A stretch of 64,000 nt of DNA from Erythrobacter fulvus (GCF_028595285.1 NZ_JAQQXQ010000005.1:227475-291474); one strand, 5' to 3'; shown: positions 29,708 through 40,157, counted from the stretch's first letter. Numbers and translations are program-made. Notes: generated by a model not told the origin, from the sequence alone.

Positions 29708-30076
29708 ATGATCCAGATGCAATCCAATCTCGACGTCGCGGACAACAGCGGCGCGAAGCGCGTCCAGTGCATCAAGGTGCTGGGCGGGTCGAAGCGCCGG
29801 ACCGCGGGCGTTGGCGACGTGATCGTCGTCTCCGTCAAGGAGGCGCAGCCGCGCGCGAAGGTCAAGAAGGGCGACGTTCACCGTGCCGTGATCGTACGCA
29901 CCAAGAAGGACGTGCGTCGTCCCGATGGTAGCGTGATCCGCTTCGACAGCAACGCTGCCGTGCTCGTCAACAAGAACGAGGAGCCGATCGGTACTCGTAT
30001 CTTCGGCCCGGTGGTGCGCGAACTGCGCGGCCGTGGCTTCATGAAGATCATCTCGCTCGCTCCGGAGGTGCTGTAA
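29708..30076 (+). CDS. rplN: 50S ribosomal protein L14
   Basis: 122 residues, exact family length. Forms inter-subunit bridges and binds Rsf[21 protein letters not shown] and [20 protein letters not shown] are diagnostic. AGAAGGAACC precedes it. Stop overlaps the rplX start by one base. Confidence 0.99.
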   Translation: MIQMQSNLDVADNSGAKRVQCIKVLGGSKRRTAGVGDVIVVSVKEAQPRAKVKKGDVHRAVIVRTKKDVRRPDGSVIRFDSNAAVLVNKNEEPIGTRIFGPVVRELRGRGFMKIISLAPEVL

Positions 30077-30396
30077 TGGCTGCCGCGAAGATCAAGAAGG
30101 GTGACAGCGTCGTCGTGCTGTCGGGCAAGGACAAGGGCCGCACCGGTACGGTCGCCCAAGTCATGCCGAAGGACGGCAAGATCGTTGTCGAAGGCGTGAA
30201 CATCGTCGCCCGTCACCGCAAGCCCAGCCAGACCAACCCGCAGGGTGGCATCGACCGTTTCGCGGCTCCGATGCACATCTCGAAGGTTGCGCTGGCCGAT
30301 CCCAAGGATGGCAAGCCCACCCGCGTCCGTTTCGAAGTGAAGGACGGCAAGAAGGTGCGCGTCGCCGTGAAGAGTGGGGAGACCATCGATGGCTGA
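30076..30396 (+). CDS. rplX: 50S ribosomal protein L24
   Basis: 106 residues. Early-assembly KOW protein: [20 protein letters not shown] and [20 protein letters not shown]. The 3' end overlaps rplE by 8 nt. Confidence 0.98.
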   Translation: MAAAKIKKGDSVVVLSGKDKGRTGTVAQVMPKDGKIVVEGVNIVARHRKPSQTNPQGGIDRFAAPMHISKVALADPKDGKPTRVRFEVKDGKKVRVAVKSGETIDG

Positions 30397-30973
30397 TTAT
30401 ACCCCTCGGATGAAGGCCAAGTACGAGGCCGAGATCGTCAAGGCGATGACCGAGAAGTTCGGTTACAAGAACCGTCTTGAAGTGCCGAAGCTCGAAAAGA
30501 TCACGCTAAACATGGGCGTGGGAGAAGCGAGCCAGGACAAGAAGAAGGTCCAGACCGCTGCTGAGGAAATGGCGCTGATCGCTGGCCAGAAGCCGGTTAT
30601 CACCATCGCCAAGAAATCGATCGCCCAGTTCAAGCTGCGCGAAGGCATGCCGATCGGTTGCAAGGTGACCCTGCGCCGCGAACGCATGTACGAATTCGTC
30701 GATCGTCTCGTGACCGTGGCCATGCCGCGCATCCGCGACTTCCGTGGTCTGAACGCCAAGTCGTTCGACGGCCGTGGCAATTACGCGATGGGTCTCAAGG
30801 AACAGATCGTGTTCCCCGAGATCAGCTACGACAAGATCGAAAAGGTGCGTGGGATGGACATCATCGTGACCACCACCGCGAAAACCGACGAAGAGGCGCG
30901 CGAACTGCTGCGTCTGTTCGGCTTCCCCTTCCAGGGCGAAGCCAAGCCTGCCGAACAGAAGGAAGCGGCGTGA
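30389..30973 (+). CDS. rplE: 50S ribosomal protein L5
   Basis: 194 residues starting [17 protein letters not shown]. It binds 5S r[43 protein letters not shown] and [17 protein letters not shown] are family marks. ATG 30389, inside the end of rplX, is chosen over 30374 because GTGGGGAG lies at the right distance and homologues begin here. Confidence 0.97.
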   Translation: MADYTPRMKAKYEAEIVKAMTEKFGYKNRLEVPKLEKITLNMGVGEASQDKKKVQTAAEEMALIAGQKPVITIAKKSIAQFKLREGMPIGCKVTLRRERMYEFVDRLVTVAMPRIRDFRGLNAKSFDGRGNYAMGLKEQIVFPEISYDKIEKVRGMDIIVTTTAKTDEEARELLRLFGFPFQGEAKPAEQKEAA

Positions 30974-31015
30974 GCCGCCTGCCTCTAGAGACACGAAAGA
31001 AGAGAGCTTAAGTCC

Positions 31016-31321
31016 ATGGCGAAACTGAGTTCGATCAACAAGAACGAACGCCGCAAGAAGCTCGTCAAGCAGTACGCTGCGAAGTACGAGAAGCTGAAGG
31101 CGATCGCGAATGACACCTCGCTTGACGAGACCGAGCGCCTGGTCGCCCGGCTGAAGATGGCGGAGCTTCCGCGCAACGCGAACCCGACCCGGGTGCGCAA
31201 CCGCTGCGCCACCACCGGCCGCCCCCGCGGCTATTACCGCAAGTTCGGCATCAACCGTATCGAACTGCGCGATCTCGGCAACAAGGGCCTGATTCCGGGC
31301 CTGACCAAGTCGAGCTGGTGA
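31016..31321 (+). CDS. rpsN: 30S ribosomal protein S14 (zinc-free form)
   Basis: 101 residues, the long C-minus type. [20 protein letters not shown] retains one Cys and lacks the two CxxC pairs, so no zinc site. Full length. Confidence 0.98.
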   Translation: MAKLSSINKNERRKKLVKQYAAKYEKLKAIANDTSLDETERLVARLKMAELPRNANPTRVRNRCATTGRPRGYYRKFGINRIELRDLGNKGLIPGLTKSSW

Positions 31322-31332
31322 GGACAACATAG

Positions 31333-31728
31333 ATGGCTATGACCGATCCCCTGGGTGATATGCTCACCCGCATCCGCAACGGCCAGCAGGCGAAGAAGGA
31401 CTCCGTCCTGACGCCCGCCAGCAAGCTGCGCGCCAACGTGCTCGAAGTGCTCCAGCGCGAGGGCTACATCCGTGGCTACTCCGAGGACAACTCGGGCAAG
31501 CACCCGGCGCTGCGGATTGAACTGAAGTACTTCGAAGGCGAGCCCGCGATCAAGCACGTGGCCCGCGTTTCCAAGCCCGGCCGCCGGATCTATTCGGGCT
31601 CCAAGGAGCTGCCGACCGTCCGCAACGGCCTTGGCATCACCATCGTCTCGACGCCGCGCGGCGTGCTCTCGGATGCCGAGGCCCGCGCGAACAACGTCGG
31701 CGGCGAAGTGCTGGCGGAGGTGTTCTGA
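31333..31728 (+). CDS. rpsH: 30S ribosomal protein S8
   Basis: 131 residues. Central-domain 16S binder and, in E. coli, the repressor of the spc operon through the L5 region. [20 protein letters not shown] and [20 protein letters not shown] are present. Stop and rplF start overlap as TGATG. Confidence 0.99.
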   Translation: MAMTDPLGDMLTRIRNGQQAKKDSVLTPASKLRANVLEVLQREGYIRGYSEDNSGKHPALRIELKYFEGEPAIKHVARVSKPGRRIYSGSKELPTVRNGLGITIVSTPRGVLSDAEARANNVGGEVLAEVF

Positions 31729-32261
31729 TGAGCCGCATCGGCAAAAAGCCGGTGGCGATCCCTGGCGGGGTGACGGCCACCATCGACAACGGCACGCTGA
31801 GCGTGAAGGGCCCCAAGGGTACCCTCACTCTGGGCCTGTCCGACCTCATCGACTACAAGGTTGAAGAGGGCGAGATCCTGGTCAAGCCGGCCAACGACAG
31901 CAAGCAGGCGCGGGCCTTCTGGGGCATGCAGCGCACGCTGGTGTCGAACCTGGTCGAAGGCGTGACCGAGGGCTTCACCAAGACCCTCGTGATCAAGGGC
32001 GTCGGCTATCGTGCCAACGCGCAGGGCCGCACGCTTAAGCTGCAGCTCGGCTACAGCCACGATGTCGATCTTCCGGTGCCCGAGGGCCTGGAAGTGAAGA
32101 CCCCGGACCAGACCACGGTCGAAGTCTCGGGCATCGACAAGCAGGCCGTGGGCCAATTCGCCGCCGAAATCCGCCGCTGGCGCAAGCCCGAACCCTACAA
32201 GGGCAAGGGTATCGCCTATCGCGGCGAGTACATCTTCCGCAAGGAAGGGAAGAAGAAGTAA
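31728..32261 (+). CDS. rplF: 50S ribosomal protein L6
   Basis: 177 residues, two-domain repeat fold near the sarcin-ricin loop. [20 protein letters not shown] and [20 protein letters not shown] are diagnostic. Two nt before rplR. Confidence 0.99.
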   Translation: MSRIGKKPVAIPGGVTATIDNGTLSVKGPKGTLTLGLSDLIDYKVEEGEILVKPANDSKQARAFWGMQRTLVSNLVEGVTEGFTKTLVIKGVGYRANAQGRTLKLQLGYSHDVDLPVPEGLEVKTPDQTTVEVSGIDKQAVGQFAAEIRRWRKPEPYKGKGIAYRGEYIFRKEGKKK

Positions 32262-32262
32262 G

Positions 32263-32607
32263 ATGGCAAAGCTTTCCCTTTTCGAACGCCGCCGTCGCCG
32301 GGTCCGCACTGCGCTGCGTGCGCGTGCCGGTGGCAAGCCGCGTCTTTCCGTGCACCGCACCGGTCGCCACATCTACGCCCAGATCATCGACGACGCCGCC
32401 GGCAAGACCGTTGCCGCCGCTTCGACGCTGGGTGTGAAGGTGAGCGGCGCCAACGTCGCGGCTGCTGCCGAAGTTGGCAAGCAGATCGCCGAGGCTGCCA
32501 AGAAGGCGGGCGTGACCACTGTCGTGTTCGATCGCGGCGGGTTCCTGTTCCATGGCCGCGTCAAGGCGCTGGCCGATGCCGCCCGTGAAGGCGGGCTGGA
32601 GTTCTGA
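32263..32607 (+). CDS. rplR: 50S ribosomal protein L18
   Basis: 114 residues. 5S rRNA binder: [20 protein letters not shown], and [20 protein letters not shown] at the C-terminus. Two nt from both neighbours. Confidence 0.99.
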   Translation: MAKLSLFERRRRRVRTALRARAGGKPRLSVHRTGRHIYAQIIDDAAGKTVAAASTLGVKVSGANVAAAAEVGKQIAEAAKKAGVTTVVFDRGGFLFHGRVKALADAAREGGLEF

Positions 32608-32609
32608 TC

Positions 32610-33317
32610 ATGGCTGACGAAAACACCATCGAAACCCCCGAAGTGGCGGTTGAAGCGGGCGCCGAGGGCGGCGAGGCCCAGGGCCGTCGCGGTCGTGGTC
32701 GCGGCAATCGCGAAGGCGGCGAAGGCCGTGGTCGCGGGCGGGGCGGTCGTGACGACCGTCGCGGCAAGCGCGAAGAGGAAGATGACGGCATCATCGAAAA
32801 GCTGGTGCACATCAACCGCGTCTCGAAGACCGTGAAGGGCGGCAAGCGCTTCGGTTTCGCCGCGCTGGTCGTGGTCGGCGACGGTCAGGGCCGCGTCGGC
32901 TTCGGCCACGGCAAGGCCCGTGAAGTGCCTGAAGCGATCACCAAGGCGACCGCTTCGGCCCGCAAGAAGATGATCCGCGTTCCGCTCAAGGAAGGCCGCA
33001 CCCTGCACCATGACGGCAATGGCCGTTTCGGCGCGGGCAAGGTGACCGTCCGTTCGGCACCTGCGGGTACCGGCATCATCGCCGGTGGTCCGATGCGCGC
33101 CGTGTTCGAGAGCCTCGGCGTTGCCGACGTGGTGACCAAGTCGGTCGGCACCTCGAACCCCTACAACATGATCCGCGCCACCTTCGACGCGCTGTCCGAG
33201 CAGACTTCGCCGAAGTCGGTCGCCCAGCGCCGCGGCAAGAAGGTTGCCGACCTGCTGGGTCGGGGCGGGGCCAGCGCAGCCGAGGCGGAAGCCGAAGCTG
33301 CGGCGATTGTGGAGTAA
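32610..33317 (+). CDS. rpsE: 30S ribosomal protein S5 with Arg/Gly-rich N-terminal extension
   Basis: 235 residues against about 165-175 in E. coli. The core ([38 protein letters not shown]) is normal. An N-terminal extension of about 55 residues is acidic and then [18 protein letters not shown], followed by [13 protein letters not shown]; a short Ala/Glu tail ends the protein. The extension is probably disordered and RNA-binding. The ATG at 32610 directly follows rplR, supporting translation of the extension. Confidence 0.97.
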   Translation: MADENTIETPEVAVEAGAEGGEAQGRRGRGRGNREGGEGRGRGRGGRDDRRGKREEEDDGIIEKLVHINRVSKTVKGGKRFGFAALVVVGDGQGRVGFGHGKAREVPEAITKATASARKKMIRVPLKEGRTLHHDGNGRFGAGKVTVRSAPAGTGIIAGGPMRAVFESLGVADVVTKSVGTSNPYNMIRATFDALSEQTSPKSVAQRRGKKVADLLGRGGASAAEAEAEAAAIVE

Positions 33318-33323
33318 TCCAAG

Positions 33324-33500
33324 ATGGCTACCATCAAGATCAAGCAGGTGGGTTCGCCCATCCGTCGTCCCGCCAGCCAGCGCCAGATCCTCATCGGTCT
33401 GGGGCTGAACAAGATGCACAAGATCGTCGAGCGTCAGGACACCCCTGAGGTGCGCGGCGCAATCGCCAAGATCCCGCATCTGGTCCAGGTGATCGACTAA
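33324..33500 (+). CDS. rpmD: 50S ribosomal protein L30
   Basis: 58 residues. [40 protein letters not shown] and [10 protein letters not shown] give the short bacterial L30. It starts 6 nt after rpsE and is followed by a terminator-like hairpin. Confidence 0.97.
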   Translation: MATIKIKQVGSPIRRPASQRQILIGLGLNKMHKIVERQDTPEVRGAIAKIPHLVQVID

Positions 33501-33510
33501 TATCCATGTG

Positions 33511-33539
33511 AGGCCCCGCTCGTCGGGGCCTTGCTTTCT
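33511..33539 (+). terminator. Intrinsic terminator between rpmD and rplO
   Basis: AGGCCCCG-CTCGT-CGGGGCCT, followed by TGCTTTCT. It would end or attenuate the S10-spc transcript before rplO. Confidence 0.7.
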
Positions 33540-33573
33540 ATCAGCGCGACAAAAGCGAAAGCGAGTGCATATA

Positions 33574-34098
33574 ATGAAACTGAATGAAATCCGTGACAAC
33601 GCTGGTGCCCGCAATGGCCGCGTCCGTGTCGGCCGTGGTATCGGTTCGGGCAAGGGCAAGACCTCGGCCCGCGGCCAGAAGGGCCAGAAGAGCCGGTCGG
33701 GCGTTGCCGTAAAGGGCTTCGAAGGCGGCCAGATGCCGCTGCACATGCGTCTGCCGAAGCGCGGCTTCAACAACCCGTTCGGCAAGGATTATGCCGAAGT
33801 GAACATTGGCATGGTCCAGAAGTTCATCGACGCGGGCAAGCTCGACGCCAAGGCCACCATCACCGAGGAAGCCCTGCGTGAAGCAGGCCTCGTGCGCGGC
33901 GGCAAGGACGGCGTGCGTCTTCTCGGCAAGGGTGACTTCAGCGCCAAGGCGACCTTTGCCGTGACCGGCGCAACCAAGGGCGCGATCGCCGCGGTCGAAA
34001 AGGTCGGCGGCAAGGTGGAAGTGGCTCCGGCCCCGACCCCCGAGCACGAAAAGAAGCTCGCCCGCCGCGAAGCCAACAAGGCGGCACGCGCGCAGTAA
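33574..34098 (+). CDS. rplO: 50S ribosomal protein L15
   Basis: 174 residues (about 145 in E. coli); the extra length is a basic/Ala-rich C-terminal tail ([13 protein letters not shown]). [40 protein letters not shown] and [20 protein letters not shown] are canonical. ATG 33574 gives the standard N-terminus; a longer frame from 33508 runs through the terminator and is rejected. Confidence 0.97.
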   Translation: MKLNEIRDNAGARNGRVRVGRGIGSGKGKTSARGQKGQKSRSGVAVKGFEGGQMPLHMRLPKRGFNNPFGKDYAEVNIGMVQKFIDAGKLDAKATITEEALREAGLVRGGKDGVRLLGKGDFSAKATFAVTGATKGAIAAVEKVGGKVEVAPAPTPEHEKKLARREANKAARAQ

Positions 34099-34111
34099 TC
34101 GACAAAAGGTG

Positions 34112-34149
34112 ATGCGCGGGGGTTCGACAAGAGCCCCCGCGCTCCCTAT
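34112..34149 (+). terminator. Attenuator-like hairpin before secY
   Basis: GCGCGGGGG (34112-34120) pairs with CCCCCGCGC (34132-34140), followed by TCCCTATTT. Confidence 0.6.
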
Positions 34150-34261
34150 TTAGGCTCTCGCGCGCCGCGACATCGCTTTTCCGGCAGCGCAGGAGACGGC
34201 CCACGATGAGTGGCCGGAGCAGGCCCACCACCGGGCCAAGAGCTAGGATCGACGGGACGAC

Positions 34262-35626
34262 ATGGCATCACGCGCCGACAATATCGCGAGCAACCTCAAC
34301 CTCGGCAATTTTGCCAAGGCCACCGAGCTTCGCCAGCGCATCTGGTTCACGATCGGTGCGCTGATCGTTTTCCGCTTTCTCAGCTTCGTTCCGCTGCCGG
34401 GCGTCAACCCGCTGATCCTCAGCGAGCTGTATGACCAGACCCGCGGCGGCATTCTCGATCTGTTCAACACCTTCTCGGGCGGCAGCCTTGAGCGCATGAG
34501 CCTCATCGCGCTCGGCGTGATGCCCTACATCACCTCCTCGATCGTGGTGCAGATGGCCAGCGCCCTGCATCCGACGCTCGCCGCGCTCAAGAAGGAAGGC
34601 GCGACCGGGCGGCAGAAGCTGAACCAGTACACCCGCTATGGCGCGGTGTTCCTGTGCGCCATCCAGGGCTATTTCCTCGCTGTCGGGCTCGAAAGCTTCG
34701 GCGCGCAGAGCGGCCTGCAGGCGGTGGTCGATCCGGGCTATATGTTCCGCATCGTCTCGGTCATCAATCTTGTCGGCGGCACCATGTTCCTGCTGTGGCT
34801 GGGTGAGCAGATCACCAGTCGCGGGATCGGCAACGGCATCTCGCTGATCATTATGGCGGGCATCGTCGCCCAGTTCCCGACCTTTGCCACCAACCTGTTC
34901 GAAGGCGGGCGCACCGGCGCCATCGCTCCGGCGATCATCATCGGCTTTATCGTCATGGTCGTGGTCCTGATCCTCGGCATCTCCTTCATGGAGCGCGCCC
35001 AGCGCCGCCTGCTGATCCAGTATCCCAAGCGCGCGACGCAGAACGGGATGATGCAGGCCGACCGTTCGCACCTGCCGCTCAAGATCAATACCGCGGGCGT
35101 CATTCCGCCGATCTTCGCCAGCTCGCTGCTGCTGCTGCCGCTGACGATTTCGCAGTTTGCCGGCCAGTCCGCCGACACTGACAGCACGTTCAGCACTGTG
35201 GTCGTCACGCTCAACCAGTATCTCGCGCACGGGCAGCCGCTCTACATGGGCCTCTACGCGATCGGGATCATCTTCTTCTGTTTCTTCTACACCGCGGTGG
35301 TGTTCAACCCCGAGGAAACGGCGGACAATCTGAAGAAGAACGGCGGCTTCATTCCCGGTATCCGTCCGGGCAAGCGGACTGCGGACTATCTCGAATATGT
35401 CCTGACCCGCATCACCGTGATCGGTGCGATCTACCTTACGCTGGTCTGCGTCATTCCCGAATACATGATCGCCCAGACCGGCATTCCGCTGTTCCTCGGC
35501 GGCACCAGTCTGCTGATCGTGGTCAACGTCACAGTCGATACGATCAGTCAGGTCCAGTCGCACCTGCTGGCGCACCAGTACGGCGATCTTATCAAGAAGG
35601 CGAAGCTCAAGGGACGGATGCGCTGA
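34262..35626 (+). CDS. secY: Preprotein translocase subunit SecY
   Basis: 454 residues and ten transmembrane helices. Core channel of the Sec translocon. ELRQRIWFTIGALIVFRFLS, FNTFSGGSLERMSLIALGVM, IGIIFFCFFYTAVVFNPEE and the cytoplasmic loop GFIPGIRPGKRTADYLEYVL are conserved. It follows rplO after 163 nt and a hairpin. Confidence 0.98.
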   Translation: MASRADNIASNLNLGNFAKATELRQRIWFTIGALIVFRFLSFVPLPGVNPLILSELYDQTRGGILDLFNTFSGGSLERMSLIALGVMPYITSSIVVQMASALHPTLAALKKEGATGRQKLNQYTRYGAVFLCAIQGYFLAVGLESFGAQSGLQAVVDPGYMFRIVSVINLVGGTMFLLWLGEQITSRGIGNGISLIIMAGIVAQFPTFATNLFEGGRTGAIAPAIIIGFIVMVVVLILGISFMERAQRRLLIQYPKRATQNGMMQADRSHLPLKINTAGVIPPIFASSLLLLPLTISQFAGQSADTDSTFSTVVVTLNQYLAHGQPLYMGLYAIGIIFFCFFYTAVVFNPEETADNLKKNGGFIPGIRPGKRTADYLEYVLTRITVIGAIYLTLVCVIPEYMIAQTGIPLFLGGTSLLIVVNVTVDTISQVQSHLLAHQYGDLIKKAKLKGRMR

Positions 35627-35729
35627 TATCAGACGCAAGTCTACTTGACGCGAGGCCAACCATGGTTGAACCCGCACATCTGAAAGCAGGCCGCCGGCAC
35701 CGACCCGGGGCGATAATGGGGGACGGTTC

Positions 35730-36377
35730 GTGAACATCATTCTTCTAGGCCCTCCCGGCGCCGGCAAGGGTACGCAAAGTGCAGGCCTGGTAGAGCGCCA
35801 CGGCATGCGCCAGCTTTCCACCGGCGACATGCTGCGCGCTGCGGTCAAGGCCGGTACGCCGGTCGGGCTCAAGGCCAAGGAAGTGATGGAACGCGGCGAG
35901 CTGGTGTCGGACGATATCGTGTCCGACCTGATCGATGCCGAACTCGCCGCGATGGGGCCGGAAACCGGCGCGATCTTCGACGGCTATCCGCGCACGGCCG
36001 CGCAGGCTGACTCGCTTGATGCGATCCTTGCGAAGAATGGCCGCACACTTGACCATGTGATCGAGCTGGAAGTTGACGAGGATGCGCTGGTCGAACGGAT
36101 CACCGGCCGCTTTTCCTGCGCCAAGTGCGGTGCGCTTTACCACGACACCGCCAATCCGCCTGCCACGCCCGGCGTGTGCGACAGCTGCGGCAGCACCGAA
36201 TTCAAGCGCCGTCCGGACGATAACGAGGAAACCGTGCGGATGCGCATGCAGGAATATCGTGCCAAGACCGCGCCAATCCTGCCCGGTTACGAAGCGCGCG
36301 GGATCGTCACTCGCGTCGACGGGATGGCCGCGATCGACAGTGTGGCCGACGCGATCGACGCGATTTTGCGCAGCTGA
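35730..36377 (+). CDS. adk: Adenylate kinase, zinc-type LID
   Basis: 215 residues. It converts AMP + ATP to 2 ADP. P-loop GPPGAGKGTQS, STGDMLRAAV, DGYPRTAAQAD, and a zinc-binding LID with CAKC (C-x2-C) and CDSC (C-x2-C) 18 residues apart, so the long LID form with four Cys. The start is GTG at 35730; the sequence upstream (GGGGGACG) gives a weak SD. It continues the secY transcript. Confidence 0.97.
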   Translation: MNIILLGPPGAGKGTQSAGLVERHGMRQLSTGDMLRAAVKAGTPVGLKAKEVMERGELVSDDIVSDLIDAELAAMGPETGAIFDGYPRTAAQADSLDAILAKNGRTLDHVIELEVDEDALVERITGRFSCAKCGALYHDTANPPATPGVCDSCGSTEFKRRPDDNEETVRMRMQEYRAKTAPILPGYEARGIVTRVDGMAAIDSVADAIDAILRS

Positions 36378-36446
36378 GGCATCGCGGGCGCTTTCGCCAC
36401 GCGCATCTTTGGCCTAGACCGCCCCGACAAAAGGGAGGTTGCCGCC

Positions 36447-37190
36447 ATGCCGAAATTCCATGTTGCCTCTGCGCTGGCCGCGCTGTCCCTGCTTTCGGCG
36501 GTGCCGGCCATGGCCGAAGTTACCTCGATCGGGCCGAACAGCTTTGTCTCGCGTCATACGGCAGTGGTCGAGGCATCCCCAAAGGAGGTTTGGCTGGCGC
36601 TGATCTCCCCAGCGGAATGGTGGACCTCGGAACATACTTGGTCGGGCGACGCCGCCAATCTGACGCTGACCCCGCAGGCGGGCGGCTGTTTCTGCGAGAA
36701 GATCCCCGAAGTCGACGAGCCGGGGCGCTTTACGCTCGAAGGCAGCGTCGAACACATGCGGGTAATCCAGGCCTATCCCGAAGTCGCGCTGCGGATGCAG
36801 GGTGCGCTCGGGCCGCTGCAGAGTGAGCCGGTAATTGGCATCCTCACCATTGCCATCAGCCAGACAGAGCAGGGCACCCGCATCGTGTGGGATTATAATG
36901 TCGGCGGCACCATGCGTTACGACGTGCCGGTGATCGCGCGCGCGGTGGACGGCGTGATGGGCGCGCAGCTGGCCGCGCTGACGGGGAAGCTGGGCATCGT
37001 CGAGGGCGTTCCCGAGCCGGAGCCCGAACCCGAACCCGATGCTGCCACAGAATCTGCAACCGAACCCGATGAGCAGGAAGATCCGGCGGACGAGGGTGCC
37101 GCCCCGTCGGAAGAAGAGCCCGAGACCAAGCCCAAGATGCCTTCGGTCGATGATGTGTTCGGCGATCTGGCCGATGGAGACAGTTCATAG
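36447..37190 (+). CDS. Secreted SRPBCC-fold protein with acidic C-terminus
   Basis: 247 residues. A Sec signal peptide (MPKFHVASALAALSLLSAVP, cleaved after AMA) precedes an SRPBCC/START-like domain (residues about 35-190). The domain is marked by VEASPKEVWLALISPAEWWT and a Cys pair GGCFC, the pattern of AHSA1/polyketide-cyclase-like proteins that bind hydrophobic ligands. The last about 55 residues are Pro/Glu repeats (EPEPEPEP) and acidic. ATG 36447 has AAAGGGAGG 8 nt upstream. Its position between adk and rpsM in the ribosomal block is unusual. Function unknown. Confidence 0.8.
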   Translation: MPKFHVASALAALSLLSAVPAMAEVTSIGPNSFVSRHTAVVEASPKEVWLALISPAEWWTSEHTWSGDAANLTLTPQAGGCFCEKIPEVDEPGRFTLEGSVEHMRVIQAYPEVALRMQGALGPLQSEPVIGILTIAISQTEQGTRIVWDYNVGGTMRYDVPVIARAVDGVMGAQLAALTGKLGIVEGVPEPEPEPEPDAATESATEPDEQEDPADEGAAPSEEEPETKPKMPSVDDVFGDLADGDSS

Positions 37191-37508
37191 AGCCGCCGCG
37201 AGGCAAACCGGCGCGGCGCTTCGCAACCGCTTGCCAGAGGCGTCTGCCACGTAATTCCTCGCAGGTTCCGGCCCCTGAAACCGCTGGCTGTTGACCCCGT
37301 CACCGAATCAGCCTATGCGCGCGGCTCATTCGACATGCTCGAACCAAGTTCGGCAGGCACAGCCTCTGCGCGTGCCGACCGGACTTTTTGCCGTTTGTGG
37401 TTCCGCCGGAGTGCGGATCATCACGGCAGGCGGGCAGATCGGTGAATGAGCGTTGAGATAGGGGGAGGGCGCAAGCAGCCCGAAACCCTGTGGAGCATGG
37501 AGAAATAA
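37191..37508. other. Alpha operon upstream region
   Basis: 318 nt. It holds the promoter at 37291-37319 and an approximately 180-nt leader with a hairpin at about 37349-37379 (CGGCAGGCACA...GCGTGCCG). The rpsM start is a GTG after GGAGAAATAA. No gene is supported. Confidence 0.5.
37291..37319 (+). promoter_or_regulatory. Alpha operon promoter (rpsM)
   Basis: TTGACC (37291-37296), exact 17-nt spacer, TATGCG (37314-37319). The -35 equals that of the putative rpsL promoter. Confidence 0.6.
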
Positions 37509-37877
37509 GTGGCTCGTATTGCCGGGGTCAATATCCCCACCAACAAGCGCGTGATCATCGCGCTCACCTATATTCACGGTATCGGCCGCACCACGGCTGT
37601 CCAGATCGCTGACAAGCTCGGCATCCCGCACAGCGCACGCGTGCAGGACCTCACCGACGAGGAAGTGCTGCGGATCCGCGAAACCATCGATTCTGATTTC
37701 ACCGTGGAAGGCGACCTGCGTCGCAACACCGCGATGAACATCAAGCGTCTGATGGACCTGCGTGCCTATCGCGGCCTGCGTCACCGCAACGGTCTGCCCG
37801 TTCGCGGCCAGCGCACCCACACCAACGCCCGCACCCGCAAGGGCAAGGCCAAGCCCATCGCGGGCAAGAAGAAGTAA
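37509..37877 (+). CDS. rpsM: 30S ribosomal protein S13
   Basis: 122 residues. Head protein contacting P-site t[43 protein letters not shown] and [12 protein letters not shown] are canonical. The start is GTG at 37509; there is no alternative ATG. Confidence 0.99.
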   Translation: MARIAGVNIPTNKRVIIALTYIHGIGRTTAVQIADKLGIPHSARVQDLTDEEVLRIRETIDSDFTVEGDLRRNTAMNIKRLMDLRAYRGLRHRNGLPVRGQRTHTNARTRKGKAKPIAGKKK

Positions 37878-37934
37878 GCTTCGGGCTAGTCCCTACAGGC
37901 TTTTTCCTTCTGATGAGCTAGAGGAATATCAAAG

Positions 37935-38324
37935 ATGGCACGCGAACCAGGCCGTATCCGGCGCCGTGACAAGAAGAACATCACCAGCGGCGTTGCGCAT
38001 ATCAACGCCAGCTTCAACAACACCATGATCACCATCACCGATGCACAGGGCAATGCGATCAGCTGGTCCAGCGCCGGCATGATGGGCTTCAAGGGCAGCC
38101 GCAAGTCGACTCCCTACGCAGCGCAGGTCGCTGCCGACGATGCCGGCAAGAAGGCTGCCGAGCATGGCGTGCGCACGCTTGAAGTCGAAGTGAAGGGCCC
38201 GGGTTCGGGCCGTGAAAGCGCGCTGCGCGGCCTGGCCGCCGTGGGCTTCAACATCACTTCGATCCGCGACGTCACCCCGATCCCGCACAACGGGGTCCGG
38301 CCGTCCAAGCGCCGCCGCGTCTGA
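37935..38324 (+). CDS. rpsK: 30S ribosomal protein S11
   Basis: 129 residues. Platform protein near the anti-[42 protein letters not shown] and [16 protein letters not shown] are present. Confidence 0.99.
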   Translation: MAREPGRIRRRDKKNITSGVAHINASFNNTMITITDAQGNAISWSSAGMMGFKGSRKSTPYAAQVAADDAGKKAAEHGVRTLEVEVKGPGSGRESALRGLAAVGFNITSIRDVTPIPHNGVRPSKRRRV

Positions 38325-38451
38325 TCCGCCGGGATGGCGGCGGCAATCCGTGCCGTCGCCGCCCGAACGGGTCCGATGCCGCGCCGCCTCGCAGAGCATC
38401 CGGCCCGCCCAAGTTTGAACCGCCTCAAATGAGGCGAATTAGGGGAAATCC

Positions 38452-39507
38452 ATGTCCGTCAACACGAAGAACTGGCAGGAACTCAAGAAACCCAACACCC
38501 TCGAAATCAAGGATGGCGGCGATCGTCAGCGCAAGGTGACTTTCGTGGCCGAACCGCTCGAGCGCGGCTTCGGCCTGACGCTCGGCAACGCGCTGCGTCG
38601 CGTGCTGCTCTCCAGCCTTCAGGGCGCGGCGATCACCTCGATCAAGATCGAGAACGTGCTGCATGAATTCTCCTCGCTCGCCGGCGTGCGCGAGGACGTG
38701 ACCGATATCGTCCTGAACGTGAAGCAGATCGCGCTCAAGATGGAAGGCGAAGGCCCCAAGCGGCTCCAGCTTTCGGCCACCGGCCCGGGCGAGGTGAAGG
38801 CGGGTGACATTGCCGTCACCGGCGACATCGAGGTGATGAACAAGGATCTCGTGATCTGCCACCTCGACGAAGGCGCCACGCTCAACATGGAGCTGACCGC
38901 CGACACCGGTAAGGGCTATTCGCCCGCGGTGGCGAACCGTCCGGTGGACGCGCCGATCGGGCTGATCCCGGTCGACTCGCTCTACTCGCCGGTGCGTCAG
39001 GTGAGCTACAAGGTCGAAAACGCCCGCGTTGGGCAGGAACTCGACTACGACAAGCTCTCGCTGACCGTCGAAACCGATGGCACTGTCACGCCGGAAGACG
39101 CCGTGGCCTATGCTGCGCGAATCCTGCAGGATCAGCTGACCCTGTTCGTCCACTTCGAAGACGGAATTCCGCAGCCGCAGAGCGCGATGATCGGCCATGC
39201 CGTGCAGCCGGAAGAAAGCGACGCCAACCAGCTCAACCGCTACCTCCTCAAGAAGGTGGACGAGCTGGAACTGTCGGTGCGTTCGGCCAACTGCCTCAAG
39301 AACGACAACATCATCTACATCGGCGATCTGGTCCAAAAGACCGAGGCCGAGATGCTGCGCACGCCGAACTTCGGCCGCAAGTCGCTCAATGAGATCAAGG
39401 AAGTGCTTTCGAGCATGGGCCTGCGTCTCGGGATGGACATCCCCGGCTGGCCGCCGGAGAACATCGAAGAAATGGCCAAGAAGCTCGAACAGGAACTTCT
39501 CGGCTAA
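38452..39507 (+). CDS. rpoA: DNA-directed RNA polymerase subunit alpha
   Basis: 351 residues. NTD with [20 protein letters not shown] (dimerisation) and a CTD of two HhH motifs ([40 protein letters not shown]) that contacts UP elements and activators. A GC hairpin (GGCGGCGGCA...GCCGTCGCCGCC, about 38336-38364) lies between rpsK and rpoA and may tune the ratio of products. Confidence 0.99.
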   Translation: MSVNTKNWQELKKPNTLEIKDGGDRQRKVTFVAEPLERGFGLTLGNALRRVLLSSLQGAAITSIKIENVLHEFSSLAGVREDVTDIVLNVKQIALKMEGEGPKRLQLSATGPGEVKAGDIAVTGDIEVMNKDLVICHLDEGATLNMELTADTGKGYSPAVANRPVDAPIGLIPVDSLYSPVRQVSYKVENARVGQELDYDKLSLTVETDGTVTPEDAVAYAARILQDQLTLFVHFEDGIPQPQSAMIGHAVQPEESDANQLNRYLLKKVDELELSVRSANCLKNDNIIYIGDLVQKTEAEMLRTPNFGRKSLNEIKEVLSSMGLRLGMDIPGWPPENIEEMAKKLEQELLG

Positions 39508-39648
39508 TCAGGGTCATGGCGGCGCACCCCTAAGCGCCGCCGGCACTGGGGTACCTGAAACGGCCCCTTTTCGAACCGCTGATCCCTTCAGGGAAAGTGG
39601 GAACCGCTTTCCCGCCCGGAAGGGTCAGCACAAAAGAAGGAAGTTATT

Positions 39649-40068
39649 ATGCGTCATGGTATTTCGGGCCGTAAGCTCGGCCGCAAGACCGGCCACCGCA
39701 ACGCGCTGCTGCGCAACATGGCTGCCGCGCTGATCAAGCACGAGCAGATCACCACCACGCTGCCCAAGGCCAAGGAATTGCGTCCCTACGTCGAAAAGCT
39801 GATCACGCTGGCGAAGCGTGGTGGCCTTTCGAACCGTCGCCTTGCCATGAGCCGTCTTGGCGATGAAGCGCAGCTCAAGAAGCTGTTCGACATTCTGGCC
39901 GAGCGTTATTCGGATCGCGATGGCGGATACACCCGCGTGCTGCGTGCCGGCGTGCGTGCCTCGGACGCGGTGCAGATGGCGATCATCGAACTCGTCGACC
40001 GCGACGAAGCCGCCAAGGGTCAGGATTCGGGCCCGGTGCAGTCGGAAGACGAATACGAAGACGCGTAA
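39649..40068 (+). CDS. rplQ: 50S ribosomal protein L17
   Basis: 139 residues. [40 protein letters not shown] and an acidic tail ending [14 protein letters not shown]. It is preceded by a 141-nt gap with a GGCGGCGC/GCGCCGCC hairpin (about 39516-39540) and AGAAGGAAG as SD. Confidence 0.98.
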   Translation: MRHGISGRKLGRKTGHRNALLRNMAAALIKHEQITTTLPKAKELRPYVEKLITLAKRGGLSNRRLAMSRLGDEAQLKKLFDILAERYSDRDGGYTRVLRAGVRASDAVQMAIIELVDRDEAAKGQDSGPVQSEDEYEDA

Positions 40069-40094
40069 GATCGCGTTTCGCTAAGAACAAGGCT

Positions 40095-40131
40095 GGGGCC
40101 GGGGCGGGTACGCTTCCGGCCCTTTCCTTTT
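40095..40131 (+). terminator. Intrinsic terminator of the alpha operon
   Basis: GGGGCCGG (40095-40102) pairs with CCGGCCC (40116-40122), followed by TTTCCTTTT. Confidence 0.7.
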
Positions 40132-40157
40132 GATGCACGCGGGGTAGGGTACGCCGC

